This document shows positions 1 to 9,874 of a DNA stretch of 64,000 bases, piece by piece. A program made the translations under genes and the position numbers. Position 1 is the stretch's first letter. Each line of letters opens with the position of its first letter. This DNA is from Tridacna crocea (taxonomy: Eukaryota > Mollusca > Bivalvia > Cardiida > Cardiidae), in NCBI GenBank assembly GCA_943736015.1, contig OX031071.1:43458709-43522708 (forward strand), in the 5' to 3' direction. The notes under the pieces are model-generated. The model was given only the letters and a program-made list of their open reading frames with translations. It had not been told where the DNA came from and did not search any database.

Positions 1-109
1 AGAACGGCTTAAGTTATCATGTTTTAGTTACATTTATTTTGTTCTCTGTAAGTGTTTTTCATTTGGACGAGTCTAAATTGTTGGCGTGTGGTAAAAAGTT
101 AAATAGCTG

Positions 110-317
110 AAGTCATCTGTAAGAGGGCAGAAACATTGCAGTAACGGGAAAATATTCATTTGCAGTAACGAGAAAAAATATTCAGGTAGGATTGTTAGAT
201 TGGACATGCGTCAAACAGTCACGTGGATTTTTGAACGAGCACTGCAATAATAGAATTGAAAGTTGATATACACGAACCTGACTATATTTTTTTAAATCTA
301 ATTTACGACCAGTAGTA
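110..317. repeat. Dispersed repeat family D, truncated copy
   Basis: This stretch is repeated almost word for word at 432-613 and again, more diverged, near 10,750-10,960 and 19,730-19,880. Shared landmarks are GGATTGTTAGATTGGACATG, TCAAACAGTCACGTGGAT and GAAAGTTGATATACAC. The copy stops where a family A fragment begins. I see no coding capacity and cannot assign family D to a known transposon class. Confidence 0.7.
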
Positions 318-417
318 ATAGGTGTATAGGTTACGAGCAATTTCTCCTTTTCCCACAGTGTTTTCAAAAGACTTGCACTGCAGACACGTAAAAACAACGG
401 CTTGTTTGGGAAAGGGT
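318..417 (-). mobile_element. Family A (piggyBac-MITE-like) fragment
   Basis: This is half of a family A element. It contains the hairpin arm TTTCTCCTTTTCCCACAGTG and ends in GTTTGGGAAAGGG followed by TTAA. It closely matches the 3' half of the complete copy at 51,770-51,990, including the ACACGTAAAAAC segment. It sits inside the first family D copy. Confidence 0.6.
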
Positions 418-431
418 TAAATAGCTGAAGT

Positions 432-965
432 CTTCAGTAAGAGAGCAGAAACACTGCGGTAACGAGAAAATATTCAGGTAGGATTGTTAGATTGGACATG
501 CGTCAAACAGTCACGTGGATGTTTGAGAGAGCACTGCAACAATAGAACTGAAAGTTGATATACACGCACCTGACTTTATTTTTTTTTAAGTCTAATTTAC
601 GACCAGTAATAAGAGGTATAGCTTTAAGGCCCGGGTAATACTTATAAAGAAAAAAAAAAGGCTTTACTTAGTTTCAATATTATGTGTTATTCCGCTTTCA
701 TCTATATTATAGTTATATCACTGCTACAACCCGTTTGTTGATGTGTTCCCTGGTTTCAATATGTACTTTGGTACGATATCATTATGCCGGTGCGGCACAC
801 ACGTGGTCCTTTATTCTATTTTACCAGAAACTCTGCGAAAATCATACGACAAGGGGACACAACAGTTTACTTTACGCCGCGTTGACTTCTAATCTGACTA
901 AACCAGTCCTAAAATTGCAATTCATTCAGTTCACGAACTTGATATTACTGATCACGATGTGATGT
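432..965. repeat. Dispersed repeat family D, longest left copy
   Basis: This repeat of roughly 530 bp is homologous to 10,770-11,330 and 19,725-20,106. Each copy carries a short open frame over the same region (here 684-962, ending TGA). Frames in the other two copies read similar peptides (MNxWYTFKAR...RFIKKT and FQQYFGYI). The similarity is equally strong at the DNA level, so I treat the frame as a by-product of repeat homology and not as a gene. Family A copies follow directly. Confidence 0.6.
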
Positions 966-974
966 TAAATTCAA

Positions 975-1195
975 CCCTTTCCCAAACAATCCCTGTTGTT
1001 TACGGGTCTAGAATAGTAGCCTTTTGAAAACATTGTGGGAAAAGGAGAAAATGCTAGTAACCAACATTTTCTCCTTTTCCCATAATGTTTTCTACCCTAT
1101 CTAAGACAGAAATAGTTTTTTCAGCAAGAGTTGAATTGTCGACTGCAAATGCTTTCAATTTGGTCTAGTCCAAAAGTTTGTCGTTTTAAAAAGGC
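975..1195 (+). mobile_element. Family A (piggyBac-MITE-like) copy
   Basis: The left end is TCAA followed by CCCTTTCCCAAAC, and the right end is degenerate (GTCGTTTTAAAAAGGCTAATG). A strong hairpin occupies 1,019-1,092, with arms related to GAAAACATTGTGGGAAAAGG and its complement. The right part (TTGAATTGTCG..CTGCAAATGCTTTCAATTTGG) is nearly identical to that of the copy at 5,755-5,975. There is no transposase, so it would be non-autonomous. Confidence 0.7.
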
Positions 1196-1237
1196 TAATG
1201 AACATACGGGGCCGTGCTCTGTGAAAAGGTGGCTTTG

Positions 1238-2234
1238 CCCTTTCCCAAACGATCCCGAGTTTCGAGTTTTCTTCACAACTTTGAATATCAGGACTTTTGA
1301 AAACATTGTGAGAAAAGGAGAAAATGCTGCTTACCAGTATTTTTTTTCCTTCTCTAACAATGTTTCCTACCTTTCCCAAAACAATATTCAGCTCGTGAGT
1401 CACCTTTATCTTTTCGTCCGTAAATGTTTTGAACTTTGGAATAGTCTATAATGTTTTTGTTTACCCCCCCCCCCCCCGGTCTCACAGACCCCGATTTAAT
1501 CCCGATTTCGAAAATTTCAAAATCGGAGCGAAATCGGCTAGCTTCGGGAGAGTCGTAGTGCTTCGTGACTCAAATCGGCATCAATTCGGGATCAAAAATA
1601 AATCGGGACAAAAATTTCAACATGCGCAAATTTTTCTCCCGATTTGGAAAATCGTGCCGAAATCGGCGTACCTCGGTGTTCCTCGTACTAAGTCGTCGTT
1701 GTTTGTAGTAATCAAATCGGCGTTATTCGGTGTTATTCGATCCTATTTCAGCGTACCTACCTCGGCGATGAACCCCGAATAACGCCGATGTACTACGAGT
1801 AACTCGCGATTCTGTTAATCATGGAATTAATACCCATTGGACAAAATCGGGGCATAATCCTGAAATAAGATTTGAAACTCGTAGTCGATTTGGATCTGTC
1901 GGCGTATGTCGCAGTAAATCTTTGTGCATCGTAGTCCATCGTAGTAAGGAATCGGGACAATCGGTCTAGATCGTACTGTTTCGTAGTAACTCGGCTCCTA
2001 AACTCGGCGTACTTCGGAACATAATCGGGGCAAAAGCGTAGTAAATCGTATCGCATCGTAGTTTTTCGCAGCCCATCGGGAACACACCGATGTATGTCTA
2101 AAAATACCCCTCGTCCAAGGATGATCGGAGAAAAACGGCTTGAATTCGTGGTAAATCGGAGAAAATGCGCTCTCCCGAAGCACTACGATTATTTTGGAAA
2201 TCGGGGTCTGTGAGACCGGGGGGTTAGCAAAGAA
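1238..2234 (+). mobile_element. Family A copy interrupted by a 760-bp TIR element
   Basis: The left TIR CCCTTTCCCAAAC starts at 1,238 after TTTG, and the hairpin is at about 1,294-1,362. The right TIR is split: its first bases end near 1,463 and it resumes as GCAAAGAA at 2,227-2,234 before TTTA. The interrupting element is annotated separately. The family A copy itself sits in the TTAA of a family B element whose left end is at about 1,196-1,237 and whose body resumes at 2,238. The same nested arrangement, without the interruption, is present at 12,364-12,599. Confidence 0.6.
1464..2223. mobile_element. 760-bp TIR element with TTA target duplication (Harbinger-like MITE?)
   Basis: Inverted ends of about 26 bp match perfectly (1,472-1,497 against 2,198-2,223). 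They read CCCCCCGGTCTCACAGACCC then CGATTT, and the left end has extra C residues. TTA is present immediately outside both ends (1,461-1,463 and 2,224-2,226). The interior is unusually rich in CpG and in short motifs such as AATCGGG, TCGTAGT and ACTCGGC in both orientations. A second, subterminal inverted pair (CTTCGGGAGAG and CTCTCCCGAAG) flanks the interior. No transposase is visible. A 3-bp TWA target duplication is typical of PIF/Harbinger, so that class is my inference. Confidence 0.65.
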
Positions 2235-2237
2235 TTT

Positions 2238-2320
2238 ATGCGTATGCGAAAGGTTTCGACCTAGATCAGCCTGTACAGTCCGTGCATGCTGACCTGGATT
2301 GAAGCTTAGTACAGATAACT
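2238..2320 (+). mobile_element. Family B palindromic element, body
   Basis: This carries the conserved family B core ATGCGAAAGGTTTCGACC, then GATCAGCCTGTACAGTCCGTG and its imperfect complement. It is the right continuation of the family B copy that is split by family A at 1,238-2,234. No coding capacity. Confidence 0.6.
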
Positions 2321-2324
2321 GTCC

Positions 2325-2570
2325 CTAAAGGCGATGTTACTTTTCGACTGGTCGCCTCTGGGTACAGAGACAATCCGGACAAAATCAGTTGAAAGTTCCG
2401 CACAGATTTTGTGCGCAAGTTTGAACTCTTATAATTTCCTAAATAGAGCACAAAACTATGATTTAAACATACCTGTGGCTTGCGTATTCAATATTCTTTC
2501 ATTTGAAATACAAATGTTTTCAATTCAAACGCTGATCGTGAGAAAATACCGTGCATTTCATCAGTGACCC
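2325..2570 (+). repeat. Dispersed repeat family F, plus-strand copy
   Basis: This segment is homologous to 33,704-33,900 on the opposite strand. The aligned frames read MLxFDWSPLGxETIxTKxVE in both places. Nucleotide identity is also clear (for example GACTGGTCGCCTCTGGGTA against GACTGGTCACCTCTGGGTA). Sequence to about 2,990 has no other recognisable content. It could be a decayed fragment of a larger transposon; I cannot name it. Confidence 0.5.
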
Positions 2571-2999
2571 GAGCTGTTTACGTTCCCGAAAACATTCAAA
2601 ATGGCCGCCACGCACGATAAATTTCGTCCGTGATTTTTCCGAGATAAACATGTTGTAAATGACTTCTACAAGCTTTATATGTAATGAATGGTTTAACAAT
2701 TTGTTTTTAGTCATGATTAGTACTAAAATTTAATTGCATGTCACTGCAATACAGATAAAACCGACGAAACCGAAAGTCGGTATAGCGCTCTATATTTGCT
2801 ACCGTAAAATTTACGATGGACTTGAGACGGTACGGTGTACAGTAAATGTCCAAATATGAAAAAGATCACCGGGGCATGTCATTATTGAGACTAGATTGAA
2901 GCTCTCTTTGCTATGAGTCAATTTTACGCATGTCAAAGGACAACTCTACCTCATGATATTATAGATACACAGCTAATTGATGACCTGCTTGGTATAATG

Positions 3000-3150
3000 C
3001 ATTTGTAGTATGCGCGAAGTTTCGACCTAGATCTGCGCAGGCTGATCTGAATCGCAGCTGTTCGCTATAAGTCAATTTTACGCATGTCAAAGGACCAGTC
3101 TGCCTCATGATTCAGTTGTAGATCCACAGCTAATTGATGCCTGCTTCACA
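3000..3150 (+). mobile_element. Family B palindromic element, partial
   Basis: This shows TATGCGCGAAGTTTCGACCT, then a GATCTGCGCAGGCTGATCTG palindrome, then TCGCTATAAGTCAATTTTAC and GCATGTCAAAGGACC. The single TATAAGTCAATTTTA segment here corresponds to the expanded minisatellite at 12,665-13,160 in the duplicated copy. Confidence 0.65.
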
Positions 3151-3204
3151 TAACTTACTGATTAGTTAACTGATCTCACAGAGACAGAACAACAGACACC
3201 TGAA

Positions 3205-4390
3205 CCATTAGACAGTCTGATCTGAATCTACACCTATTGCTATAGAGCACTGAATCGTGTCTGACCTTCTATGGGTTATGTAAGAGAACACAAATATAAT
3301 GGAGATAAAATGTCACTTTTCCCTGAAAAGCAGACGGTTATATTTTTAATCTGATCATGTTTCATTTCTTGTAACCTGGTTAAATGCAAAGTTTGATTGA
3401 ATTTCTCCTTTTTTTGCGCTTATCAAGCGAGACAGATATGACAGAAAATAAAGCGGGGATTTCTAAATTTAAAGTTGGTCAACCGACGCCTTTGATGATA
3501 GCTGTAAACTTATACATTCAGCAATAATTTTTTTTTCTATTAACTACTATATTTTGGCTATTTTCTTCACGTTTCCTTTCACCTCTATATATTAGTCATT
3601 TCTTTAAAACATTCATCTTAAAACAAATACTTAAGGCAATACAAAACATTTCAACTTACTTTGATACTACCATTGCAAGAAAACAGAGAAACCTCGACCT
3701 ATAGAAAATAAATGTTTTTTTTGTACATTTTAGTTACCTAATGCAATATCTTGTTGACATCCATTCTTGCTTTCTCTGTTTAACTCTTTCCAGCGAAATG
3801 TAGAAAAGATATGATGTTTTATTTGCTCATGACATGGACCAAGATCAGACATCACATACCTGTAACATGCAGTCTGATCTTTAATCAATGCAGGCCGCCT
3901 GTTTACTCAAACGTACACGGTAAAACTCAACCTGAGTTTCAAAATGTTATGTTTTAGCTATCAAAATTTTGTCTGATCTTGATCTGTGCAGCCGGATTAC
4001 CTAGACGAGCCTCAAAGATAATAAAAAGAAAAAATAAAGAGCCAAAGCTGCCTCAGCTTTGGTGGATTGTAGGTGTTGGTTTTGTTTAAATCAGAACGAG
4101 TCGGAAATCGTAACACTAATAAAAGCCTTGGTTTCTTCTTTGAATTACCAGATTTTTTCTTATATCTATGTGTATCATTAGACAGATATATCAAATAGAT
4201 ATCTCCAGATAGAATATCTTAACATTGTAAATACACTTTTTTTTTCTTTGCTGTAATGTTTCACAATATAGTGCCAGTGTCGATCCAAGACAAGACTGCG
4301 CGTTGAACATTTTCAAATTTGATTTATCAAGTCGTCTTCAGGCCGTCGTTTGATATTTATATACACGGAGTCACAAGTATTCCCACGGAT
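3205..4390. repeat. Segmental duplication block, left copy
   Basis: About 1.2 kb aligns collinearly with 13,511-14,725. Landmarks include CATTAGACAGTCTGATCTGA, CAAATATAATGGAGATAAAA, GCGGGGATTTCTAAATTTAA and GTTGACATCCATTCTTGC. Family C palindromes lie at about 3,838-3,895 and 3,965-4,005. I find no exon-like open frame, so the block appears non-coding. It is part of the larger 0.4-7.7 kb against 10.7-19.7 kb duplication. Confidence 0.75.
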
Positions 4391-4617
4391 TTCCCTTCAA
4401 AAAGTGATAGGGTGCAATTTCCTCCTGCCTGATTTTTATGGGGACAGCTCCATTTGAGCATTTGACAAACACTGCCCAACACGAGTAGAAATCATCAATG
4501 AGGGCCAATATCATAGTCCAATAAGGCAGGACTACAATTTTGTTGTTTGGTAGCGTTATATAACCCTTCACACTTTACCAAATAACAAAAGTTTTGATTT
4601 GCTCGAAGCAAATACAG

Positions 4618-4934
4618 TGTTGTAGTTGTTGTTGTTGTTGTTGTTTAACGCCGTTTGCAAGATTATTTCATTTATATTGCGAGGCGGCCAGCGCACTTAT
4701 CCATACTTCCTGGAGTCTCTTTTTACCAATTATCCGTACAATTTTATTTCTAAGCCAGTGGCTGCTTTCCCGCGTACCCATCGTCCAGACAATGGTCAGC
4801 GGTGGGAAAGGAATGAATCTTGTCGCAATGACTATAATTAATCCTCAGAAAGAAATTGGCCGAGCCAGGGATCGAACCTAAGACTCCCTGTTCTCAAGTC
4901 CAGCACTCTACCGACTGAGCTAGCGGGGCTCTGC
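4618..4934 (-). mobile_element. tRNA-headed SINE, full length with target-site duplication
   Basis: On the minus strand this starts with a tRNA-like head, continues through a body (with GATTCATTCCTTTCC, GGGAAAGCAGCCACTGGC and GGATAAGTGCGCTGGCCGCC) and ends GGCGTTAAAC plus an (AAC)n tail. Flanking repeats AGCAAATACAG (4,607-4,617) and AGCAAATAAAG (4,935-4,945) form an 11-bp target duplication with one mismatch. Decayed relatives lie near 6,440, 16,740, 38,335, 39,950, 45,875 and 46,290. The body resembles the molluscan V-SINE type (RUDI-like) as I recall it; that assignment is inference. It is absent from the right segmental copy. Confidence 0.8.
4858..4929 (-). other. tRNA-like head of SINE with pol III A and B boxes
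   Basis: On the minus strand a box A (TAGCTCAGTCGG, 4,911-4,922) and a box B (GGTTCGATCCC, 4,868-4,878) sit at tRNA spacing, so this is an internal RNA polymerase III promoter. The acceptor stem pairs at only about five of seven positions and the sequence runs straight into the SINE body, so it is not called as a functional tRNA gene. Confidence 0.75.
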
Positions 4935-5039
4935 AGCAAATAAAGACGACAAATGTTGCTCAAATGATGAAGCTTGCCTATGAATGAGTAAACAACATTG
5001 TTGGAAAAGTAGAACAATCTGCTAACAGCATTCTCTCTC

Positions 5040-5750
5040 ATCCCATCATATTCTTAAAATGTTTGATTCCTTTACAGCACAACTCTGACTTTTCACGACG
5101 TCGACGAATAACGCCTCACAAAAATGCTGGTTACCTTTCCCCATAATAGTCTCTTCCCCCATATAGGGTTAATCTCACCATTTCATCCATCTTTTGGTTG
5201 TCGTTTGCAAATGTTTTCTATTTAGACAAGTGTGAAATTTTGTGGTTTGGTAAAGGTACTTTAATATATAAAAAAAAAATATCAAATCATTGTAATACTA
5301 ATGACTATTTCATTTGGAATATCTTACATTAAAACTAGCATCTCCTGTGTAGATCCAAGATCAGACTGCATGTTCTATGCAGTTTGATTTCTGCCGTCAT
5401 AATTGAATTTCACGGGTTTCAAAAAAAAGAAAGATACACACAAAAAAAACGTTTTTTTTTTTCGAAATGTATAAGAAAAAAAAAACTTTGTGAAAGATGT
5501 TGAAAATGATGCAAAATCTCTTTTTCTCACAATTGACGGAAAAAATGTTTGGCCTGTGGTCGTCGACCTGAAAAGAACAAAATTCCCCGTATCCGTCTCC
5601 TATTACAGGTACGATGTTACTTTATCTTATCTTATATACCCATCTTTATTTTAAATGTTGTACCAAACTAAACCAGAGTGTTTAAAAGAAGAGAAAAACT
5701 CAAAATACCGCAGATGACAAGTTGACTGTTTCTTACAATACAAATGTCCC
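5040..5750. repeat. Segmental duplication block, left copy, continued
   Basis: This aligns with 14,766-15,127 and then with 15,905-16,500 of the right copy. The 766-bp element at 15,133-15,898 is missing here. A family C palindrome at about 5,345-5,395 (GATCAGACTGCATGTTCTATGC) is the uninterrupted version of the site into which that element inserted. No gene is seen. Confidence 0.75.
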
Positions 5751-5754
5751 TTAA

Positions 5755-5975
5755 CCCTGTCCCAAACAATCCCTGGATTTTACGGGCCTAGAATAGTAGC
5801 CTTTTGAAAACATTTTGGGAAAATGAGAAAATGCTGGTAACCAGCATTTTCTCCTTTTCCTACAATGTTTTCTACCCTATCATAAACAGAAATCATCTTT
5901 TCAGCAAGAGTTGAATTGTCGTCTGCAAATGCTTTCAATTTGGTCTAGTCCAAAAGTTTGTCGTTTGGGAAAGGG
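5755..5975 (+). mobile_element. Family A (piggyBac-MITE-like), complete copy
   Basis: TTAA (5,751-5,754) is followed by CCCTGTCCCAAAC. The other end is GTTTGGGAAAGGG followed by TTGA. The central hairpin contains AAATGCTGGTAACCAGCATT flanked by complementary arms. At the matching point of the right segmental copy (about 16,500) the element is absent, so it inserted after the duplication. Length is 221 bp, the same as the copy at 51,770-51,990. Confidence 0.85.
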
Positions 5976-5979
5976 TTGA

Positions 5980-6362
5980 TACTTTATCACACAATACAAA
6001 CGACTCTAAAACTGAAGTAGTTAAATTTTATGATGGCAAAAGGAGAATTTGCTGGTAACAGGAATTTTCTCTTTTTTCCAAATTGTTTTCTCGTGTTTTC
6101 AAAGACAACTTTCGTCATTTCAACTACATATACATACTTTATCAAACAATCCATGGTTGTACGACCCTGAGATGGAAGCCTTTTAAAAGCATTGTGGGAA
6201 AAGGAGAAAATGCTGGTAACCCGCATTTTCTCTTTTTTCCACAATGTTTTCTACCCTGCTAGAAACAAATTCCAATTTCTCTAGTAATGTTTATTTTGTC
6301 GTCTGCATATGCCTTAATTTGGAACAGTCTAAAATTTTGTCGTTTGGTAATGGATTAACTTG
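5980..6362 (+). mobile_element. Two further family A copies in tandem, partly decayed
   Basis: The first (about 5,980-6,130) has a worn hairpin around GAATTTGCTGGTAACAGGAA. The second (about 6,138-6,362) has a clearer hairpin with AGAAAATGCTGGTAACCCGC and ends TTTGTCGTTTGGTAATGGAT then TAA. The first aligns to 16,502-16,640 in the right segmental copy. Confidence 0.6.
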
Positions 6363-6439
6363 TCGTACTTTCAATTTTGACGAGTCTAACATTTTAATAA
6401 TGTGGTACTGCAGTTTCCTTTTGGTGCTGTAGGTACGGT

Positions 6440-6540
6440 GGTAGGCGCCCTTTTAAACTTTATTTCATTTAAATGATGTCCGTCCGAGCATCTATCCATG
6501 TGTTTCCAGACTTCGAAGTCTTCATGTTATCTACTGACCG
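6440..6540 (-). mobile_element. SINE fragment
   Basis: This short piece resembles the distal body of the SINE at 4,618-4,934: a TTTATTTCATTTAAATGATG stretch followed by ATCTATCCATGTGTTTCCAG. It aligns with 16,755-16,815 in the right segmental copy, where more of the SINE survives. The tRNA head is missing. Confidence 0.5.
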
Positions 6541-6599
6541 AGCTATTCAGGGATATCGGTTTTAGGTATAATTGACCGTTAACATTAAAGATGGAAACA

Positions 6600-6790
6600 G
6601 GAATTTCTGCGGAAGACAAATCAAGATCAAACATCACAAACTGTAAAGTCTTGTTTGAAACCTATACTGTCCGGTTGTTCATTAAAGCCTCTACGGTAAA
6701 AATCATGCACAGATCAAGATTAGACTGCACAAAATGTAAAGTCTGATGTGAAACCTATACAGTCAGATTGTTCAGTCAAGTCCAAGATAT
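6600..6790. repeat. Two family C palindromic repeats
   Basis: Two adjacent copies of the AGATCAAGATCAGAC...GTCTTGTTTGA type are present, each followed by CTATACTGTCCGGTTGTTCA-like sequence. The family recurs over twenty times in the window, and the tandem array at 39,390-39,870 shows the unit most clearly. Confidence 0.6.
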
Positions 6791-6821
6791 AAAAAGAAAA
6801 TCTGTAAAAAAAGACATAAAT

Positions 6822-7075
6822 GAGCCATGCTCTGGGAAAAAGGGGGCTTAATGCATCTGCGAAATGTATCGACTCAGATCAGCCTGCACAGTCCGCGCAG
6901 GCTGATCTGGGCCGAAACTTTTCGCTATTGAACAATTTTCTGTATGTCAAAGGACCGGTCTAATTAATGATTCAGTTGGTTGTTAAATGAAGTGGATATT
7001 ATGAGTCTATAAGTATGTAATGGTTTATTTGGTACCATGGATGTATTAAGCTCCCTTTTGTTACAGTATAACTCA
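6822..7075 (+). mobile_element. Family B element, complete copy
   Basis: The left end is GAGCCATGCTCTGGGAAAAA followed by GGGGGCTTAATGC. The right end is the complement (TTAAGCTCCCTTTTGTTACA then GTATAACTC). The body has CGACTCAGATCAGCCTGCAC, AGTCCGCGCAGGCTGATCTG and GTATGTCAAAGGACCGGTCT. Length is about 254 bp with no open frame, consistent with a MITE. The palindromic core is a motif I recall as highly repeated in bivalve genomes. Confidence 0.75.
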
Positions 7076-7204
7076 CATGTATTCAACATAGATCTACGCC
7101 ACATTTTTGTCGTCTGTTTATGGTATTAAATATAGACCTGGGTAATGATATTAAATATAGACCTGGGTAATATTTTGTCATCTAAATAGTTTAGTGGATA
7201 CAAT

Positions 7205-7700
7205 GGAAGTTTTAAGAATTGATAAACTGTTTGATTATCAAAAAGGGCAGATAAAGATCAGACAGTATGGAAATTCAGCTGATCTTTGTCTATTACCTTC
7301 GCAAAGTATATCAGAGTTTGTATAAGACTGGATTTTTCTATGACTGTTCCATAACGGAAGAAATTGTAGACAATAAATTTCATGTCGCTTAACCTTTACC
7401 ACACAACGACCCTGAGAAAACTTTTTGAAAACAATGTGGGAAAAGAAGAAAATACTGATAACCAGCATAGGTTTCTACCCTTCCAAACACAAATGAACAA
7501 TCCTCTGTGAATAGGGAACTTAATGGATCTGCTAAAAGGTTTGGCCCAGATCTATTTCCGTGTGTCAAAGGAAATGTCTACCTCATGATTAAGACGGCTG
7601 TTTAAAAAAGTCGCCATTATAAACAATAATGGATCCATCATACATCACAGAGAAAAGCCCCCTTTTGTCAGAGCACGGAATTTAGTCATATTTATTTTGC
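7205..7700. repeat. Repeat block with partial family A and family B copies
   Basis: This block recurs at 19,140-19,640 and again at 20,190-20,540. It contains a family C copy, a family A fragment starting TTAACCTTTACCACACAACG (7,393 onward, hairpin shortened) and a family B remnant ending AAGCCCCCTTTTGTCAGAGC. No gene is seen. Confidence 0.65.
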
Positions 7701-7889
7701 TCTCTGCAATTTGCTTTCAGTTTGAACAAGTCTAAACTGGTAGCGTGTGGTAACGAGTTGAATAACTTGTCTTTAAAAAAGACAAAGAACAGAGAATTCA
7801 TTCAAGTACTTAGGCCTCCGGCCCATAATACTACACAGTACTGCATTATCATCATAATGTAAGAGTGAAAATATCTACACACATATATG

Positions 7890-8940
7890 TTGAATATACC
7901 AAACGACAAAATGTAGACTTGACCAAATTAATAGCACTTGCAGACGACAATTTAGTTGTTTATAATTGCAATGATTGAACTTGTCTAAATAAAACGATAG
8001 GAAAGATAGTGAGAAAAGGAAAAAAAAAAACAATGGTTACCCATGTAACATGCATACATTTGTTAACTATCAAACGACAAAACTGTAAACTTGTCTAAAT
8101 TCAAAACGTCACTATGCGACAATTTAGATGTAACTGTAATCACTAAACTTGTCTTTTGAATGCTTAGAAATAACCGTCGGATGCTGAGAGAATGCTGGAT
8201 ACCTATACACATATTTTCTCCCCCCCCACAATGTTTTCAAAAGGCTTTTATTTAAGCGTCGTTAAAACTCAGAATGGTATGGTAAACAGCATAGAGTCAT
8301 TTCTATACTTAGACCTTTGGCCCATGATATAACACAATACAACATTTTCGTCACAATGTACAGACTGAAAAGATATACCGGTATACACATGTATATCTTA
8401 ACTTTACCACACATCAAAGTATAGACTTGACTAAATAAAAAGCATTTGCAGACGACAATATAGTTGTGTCTGTAATGGATGAGCTTATCTTTAATACGAT
8501 AGAAAACATTGTGAGAAAAGGAGAAAACAATGGTTACCCGTGTTTTCTCCTCTCCCTCAATGTCTTCAAAACGCTTTTCCCAAAGGGTCGTCAAGACTCG
8601 GTATGGTATAGTCAACAGAACAGAATGGAAAATTCATTTAAATACTTAGGCCTCCGGCCCATAATGTAACATAATACAACATTCACAAGTATATACACAC
8701 ACGTGTGTTAACTTTACCAAACGACAACATTTCCACTTCACTATATATAATAAATTAAAGCATTTGCAGACTACAATTGTGTTGTTGAGGTGACGATTGA
8801 AATTGTCTTTGATGCAATTGAAAACAGTGTGAGAAAAGAGGAAATGTTGGTTACCCATATTTTCTTTTTCCTCACAATGTCCCCATAAGGCTTCTTCCCT
8901 GAGTCGTCAAACTAGGGATGATATGGTAAAGATTTATGCT
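7890..8940 (-). mobile_element. Cluster of three family A copies
   Basis: Three copies in the reverse orientation begin near 7,893, 8,400 and 8,710, each with ACTTTACCAAACGACAA-type ends, a GCATTTGCAGACGACAAT segment and a central hairpin around AATGGTTACCCGTG or a variant. Stretches between them share TTAGGCCTCCGGCCCATAAT, so the three copies arose by local tandem duplication. The open frames through this region come from the hairpin sequence. Confidence 0.65.
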
Positions 8941-9059
8941 ATTAACTAATACATGTACAAAAACTATTATATCGTATACCATCTCCTTTATATCATACTA
9001 ACTTAGTTCCTGTAATATTTCCTTTCTAAGCTGAAAAGCTGTTTCAAAACAGATTTTTT

Positions 9060-9475
9060 CTAAAAAAAATCATAGCTTTTGCACTCGAAAAAGAAATGAA
9101 ACTCGTCCTCAAATACATTGATATTTTGCTTTTCACAAATTTTACAAAATCTAAAATTTCTGTCAATAGATAAATGTCTACGCTTTTCTATCATTAATTC
9201 ATGAGATGAACAACGGAAATTTGAAAGTGCCTTCTTTAATACATAGTTCAAATCTGCATTTAAATAGAATTCTGGGTTCTGTAAGGATTTAAAATGCCGA
9301 TTATGAAAAGCTTCAGATGATTCATTTACTAAAGAAAACCATTTTTGTGTATAACAATCTTTTATCATTTGTGTAAATATTCTTAAGAATTCTCTGTCAT
9401 TTCCCTCGTCGTCACTTATCCAAACATATCCAAAACCATAATTAAATAGGAGGTCTTTTTATATTAGTCGCCCAA
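9060..9475 (-). pseudogene. LINE C-terminal region with zinc knuckle, decayed
   Basis: The minus-strand frame at 9,060-9,368 encodes about 100 residues ending in FRFCKICEKQNINVFEDEFH then FFFECKSY, a Cys-x2-Cys...His-x4-Cys pattern typical of the C-terminal knuckle of non-LTR retrotransposons. The reading continues upstream to about 9,475 as YGFGYVWISDDEGND, in the same protein context but out of one continuous frame. With the RT remnant at 9,875-10,680 it forms one broken element on the minus strand. Confidence 0.65.
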
Positions 9476-9479
9476 GTAT

Positions 9480-9874
9480 TTCGGCCAGTTTCATCTAACC
9501 GATACAGCATATAATAGCATTGTTTCGGATAACGTGAATTGCATGCGAATGATATTGATCCAGTATTTAATACAATTTTATAAATAAGTAATACATAATG
9601 GTAATCTATCACATCCCCCAAAGGCTAAACAATAACTCGTATTATAAGAAAGAAGGCAAATCTTTTTGCAAAATGTAATTTAAACCTTTCTGATCTTTTC
9701 AACATAATGATACCGCCAAATGTTTGATCCGTAACACAATATAGGTTTTACTGTTGCATCGAATATTTTGAACAAATCCTTGATTTCTGTTAGTCCTAAC
9801 TCTTTGCGTAATTTCAGTACTTGGTACATAGCTTATTTTGCTTGTAAAGATAACATACAGTGGGTTTTAGACCA
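9480..9874 (-). pseudogene. LINE post-RT region, frameshifted remnant
   Basis: No long frame remains, but minus-strand pieces read YQVLKLRKELGLTEIKDLFK, then IFDATVKPILCYGSNIWRYH, and later SYNTSYCLAFGGCDRLPLC. The phrase KPILCYGSxIW is typical of the region after the RT thumb in CR1/L2-like and related LINEs. It links the RT part to the zinc-knuckle part, with several frameshifts. Confidence 0.55.

Noticed and set aside
4858-4929. Functional tRNA gene
   Set aside because: A and B boxes are good, but the acceptor stem is mismatched and the sequence continues into a SINE body with target duplications on both sides.
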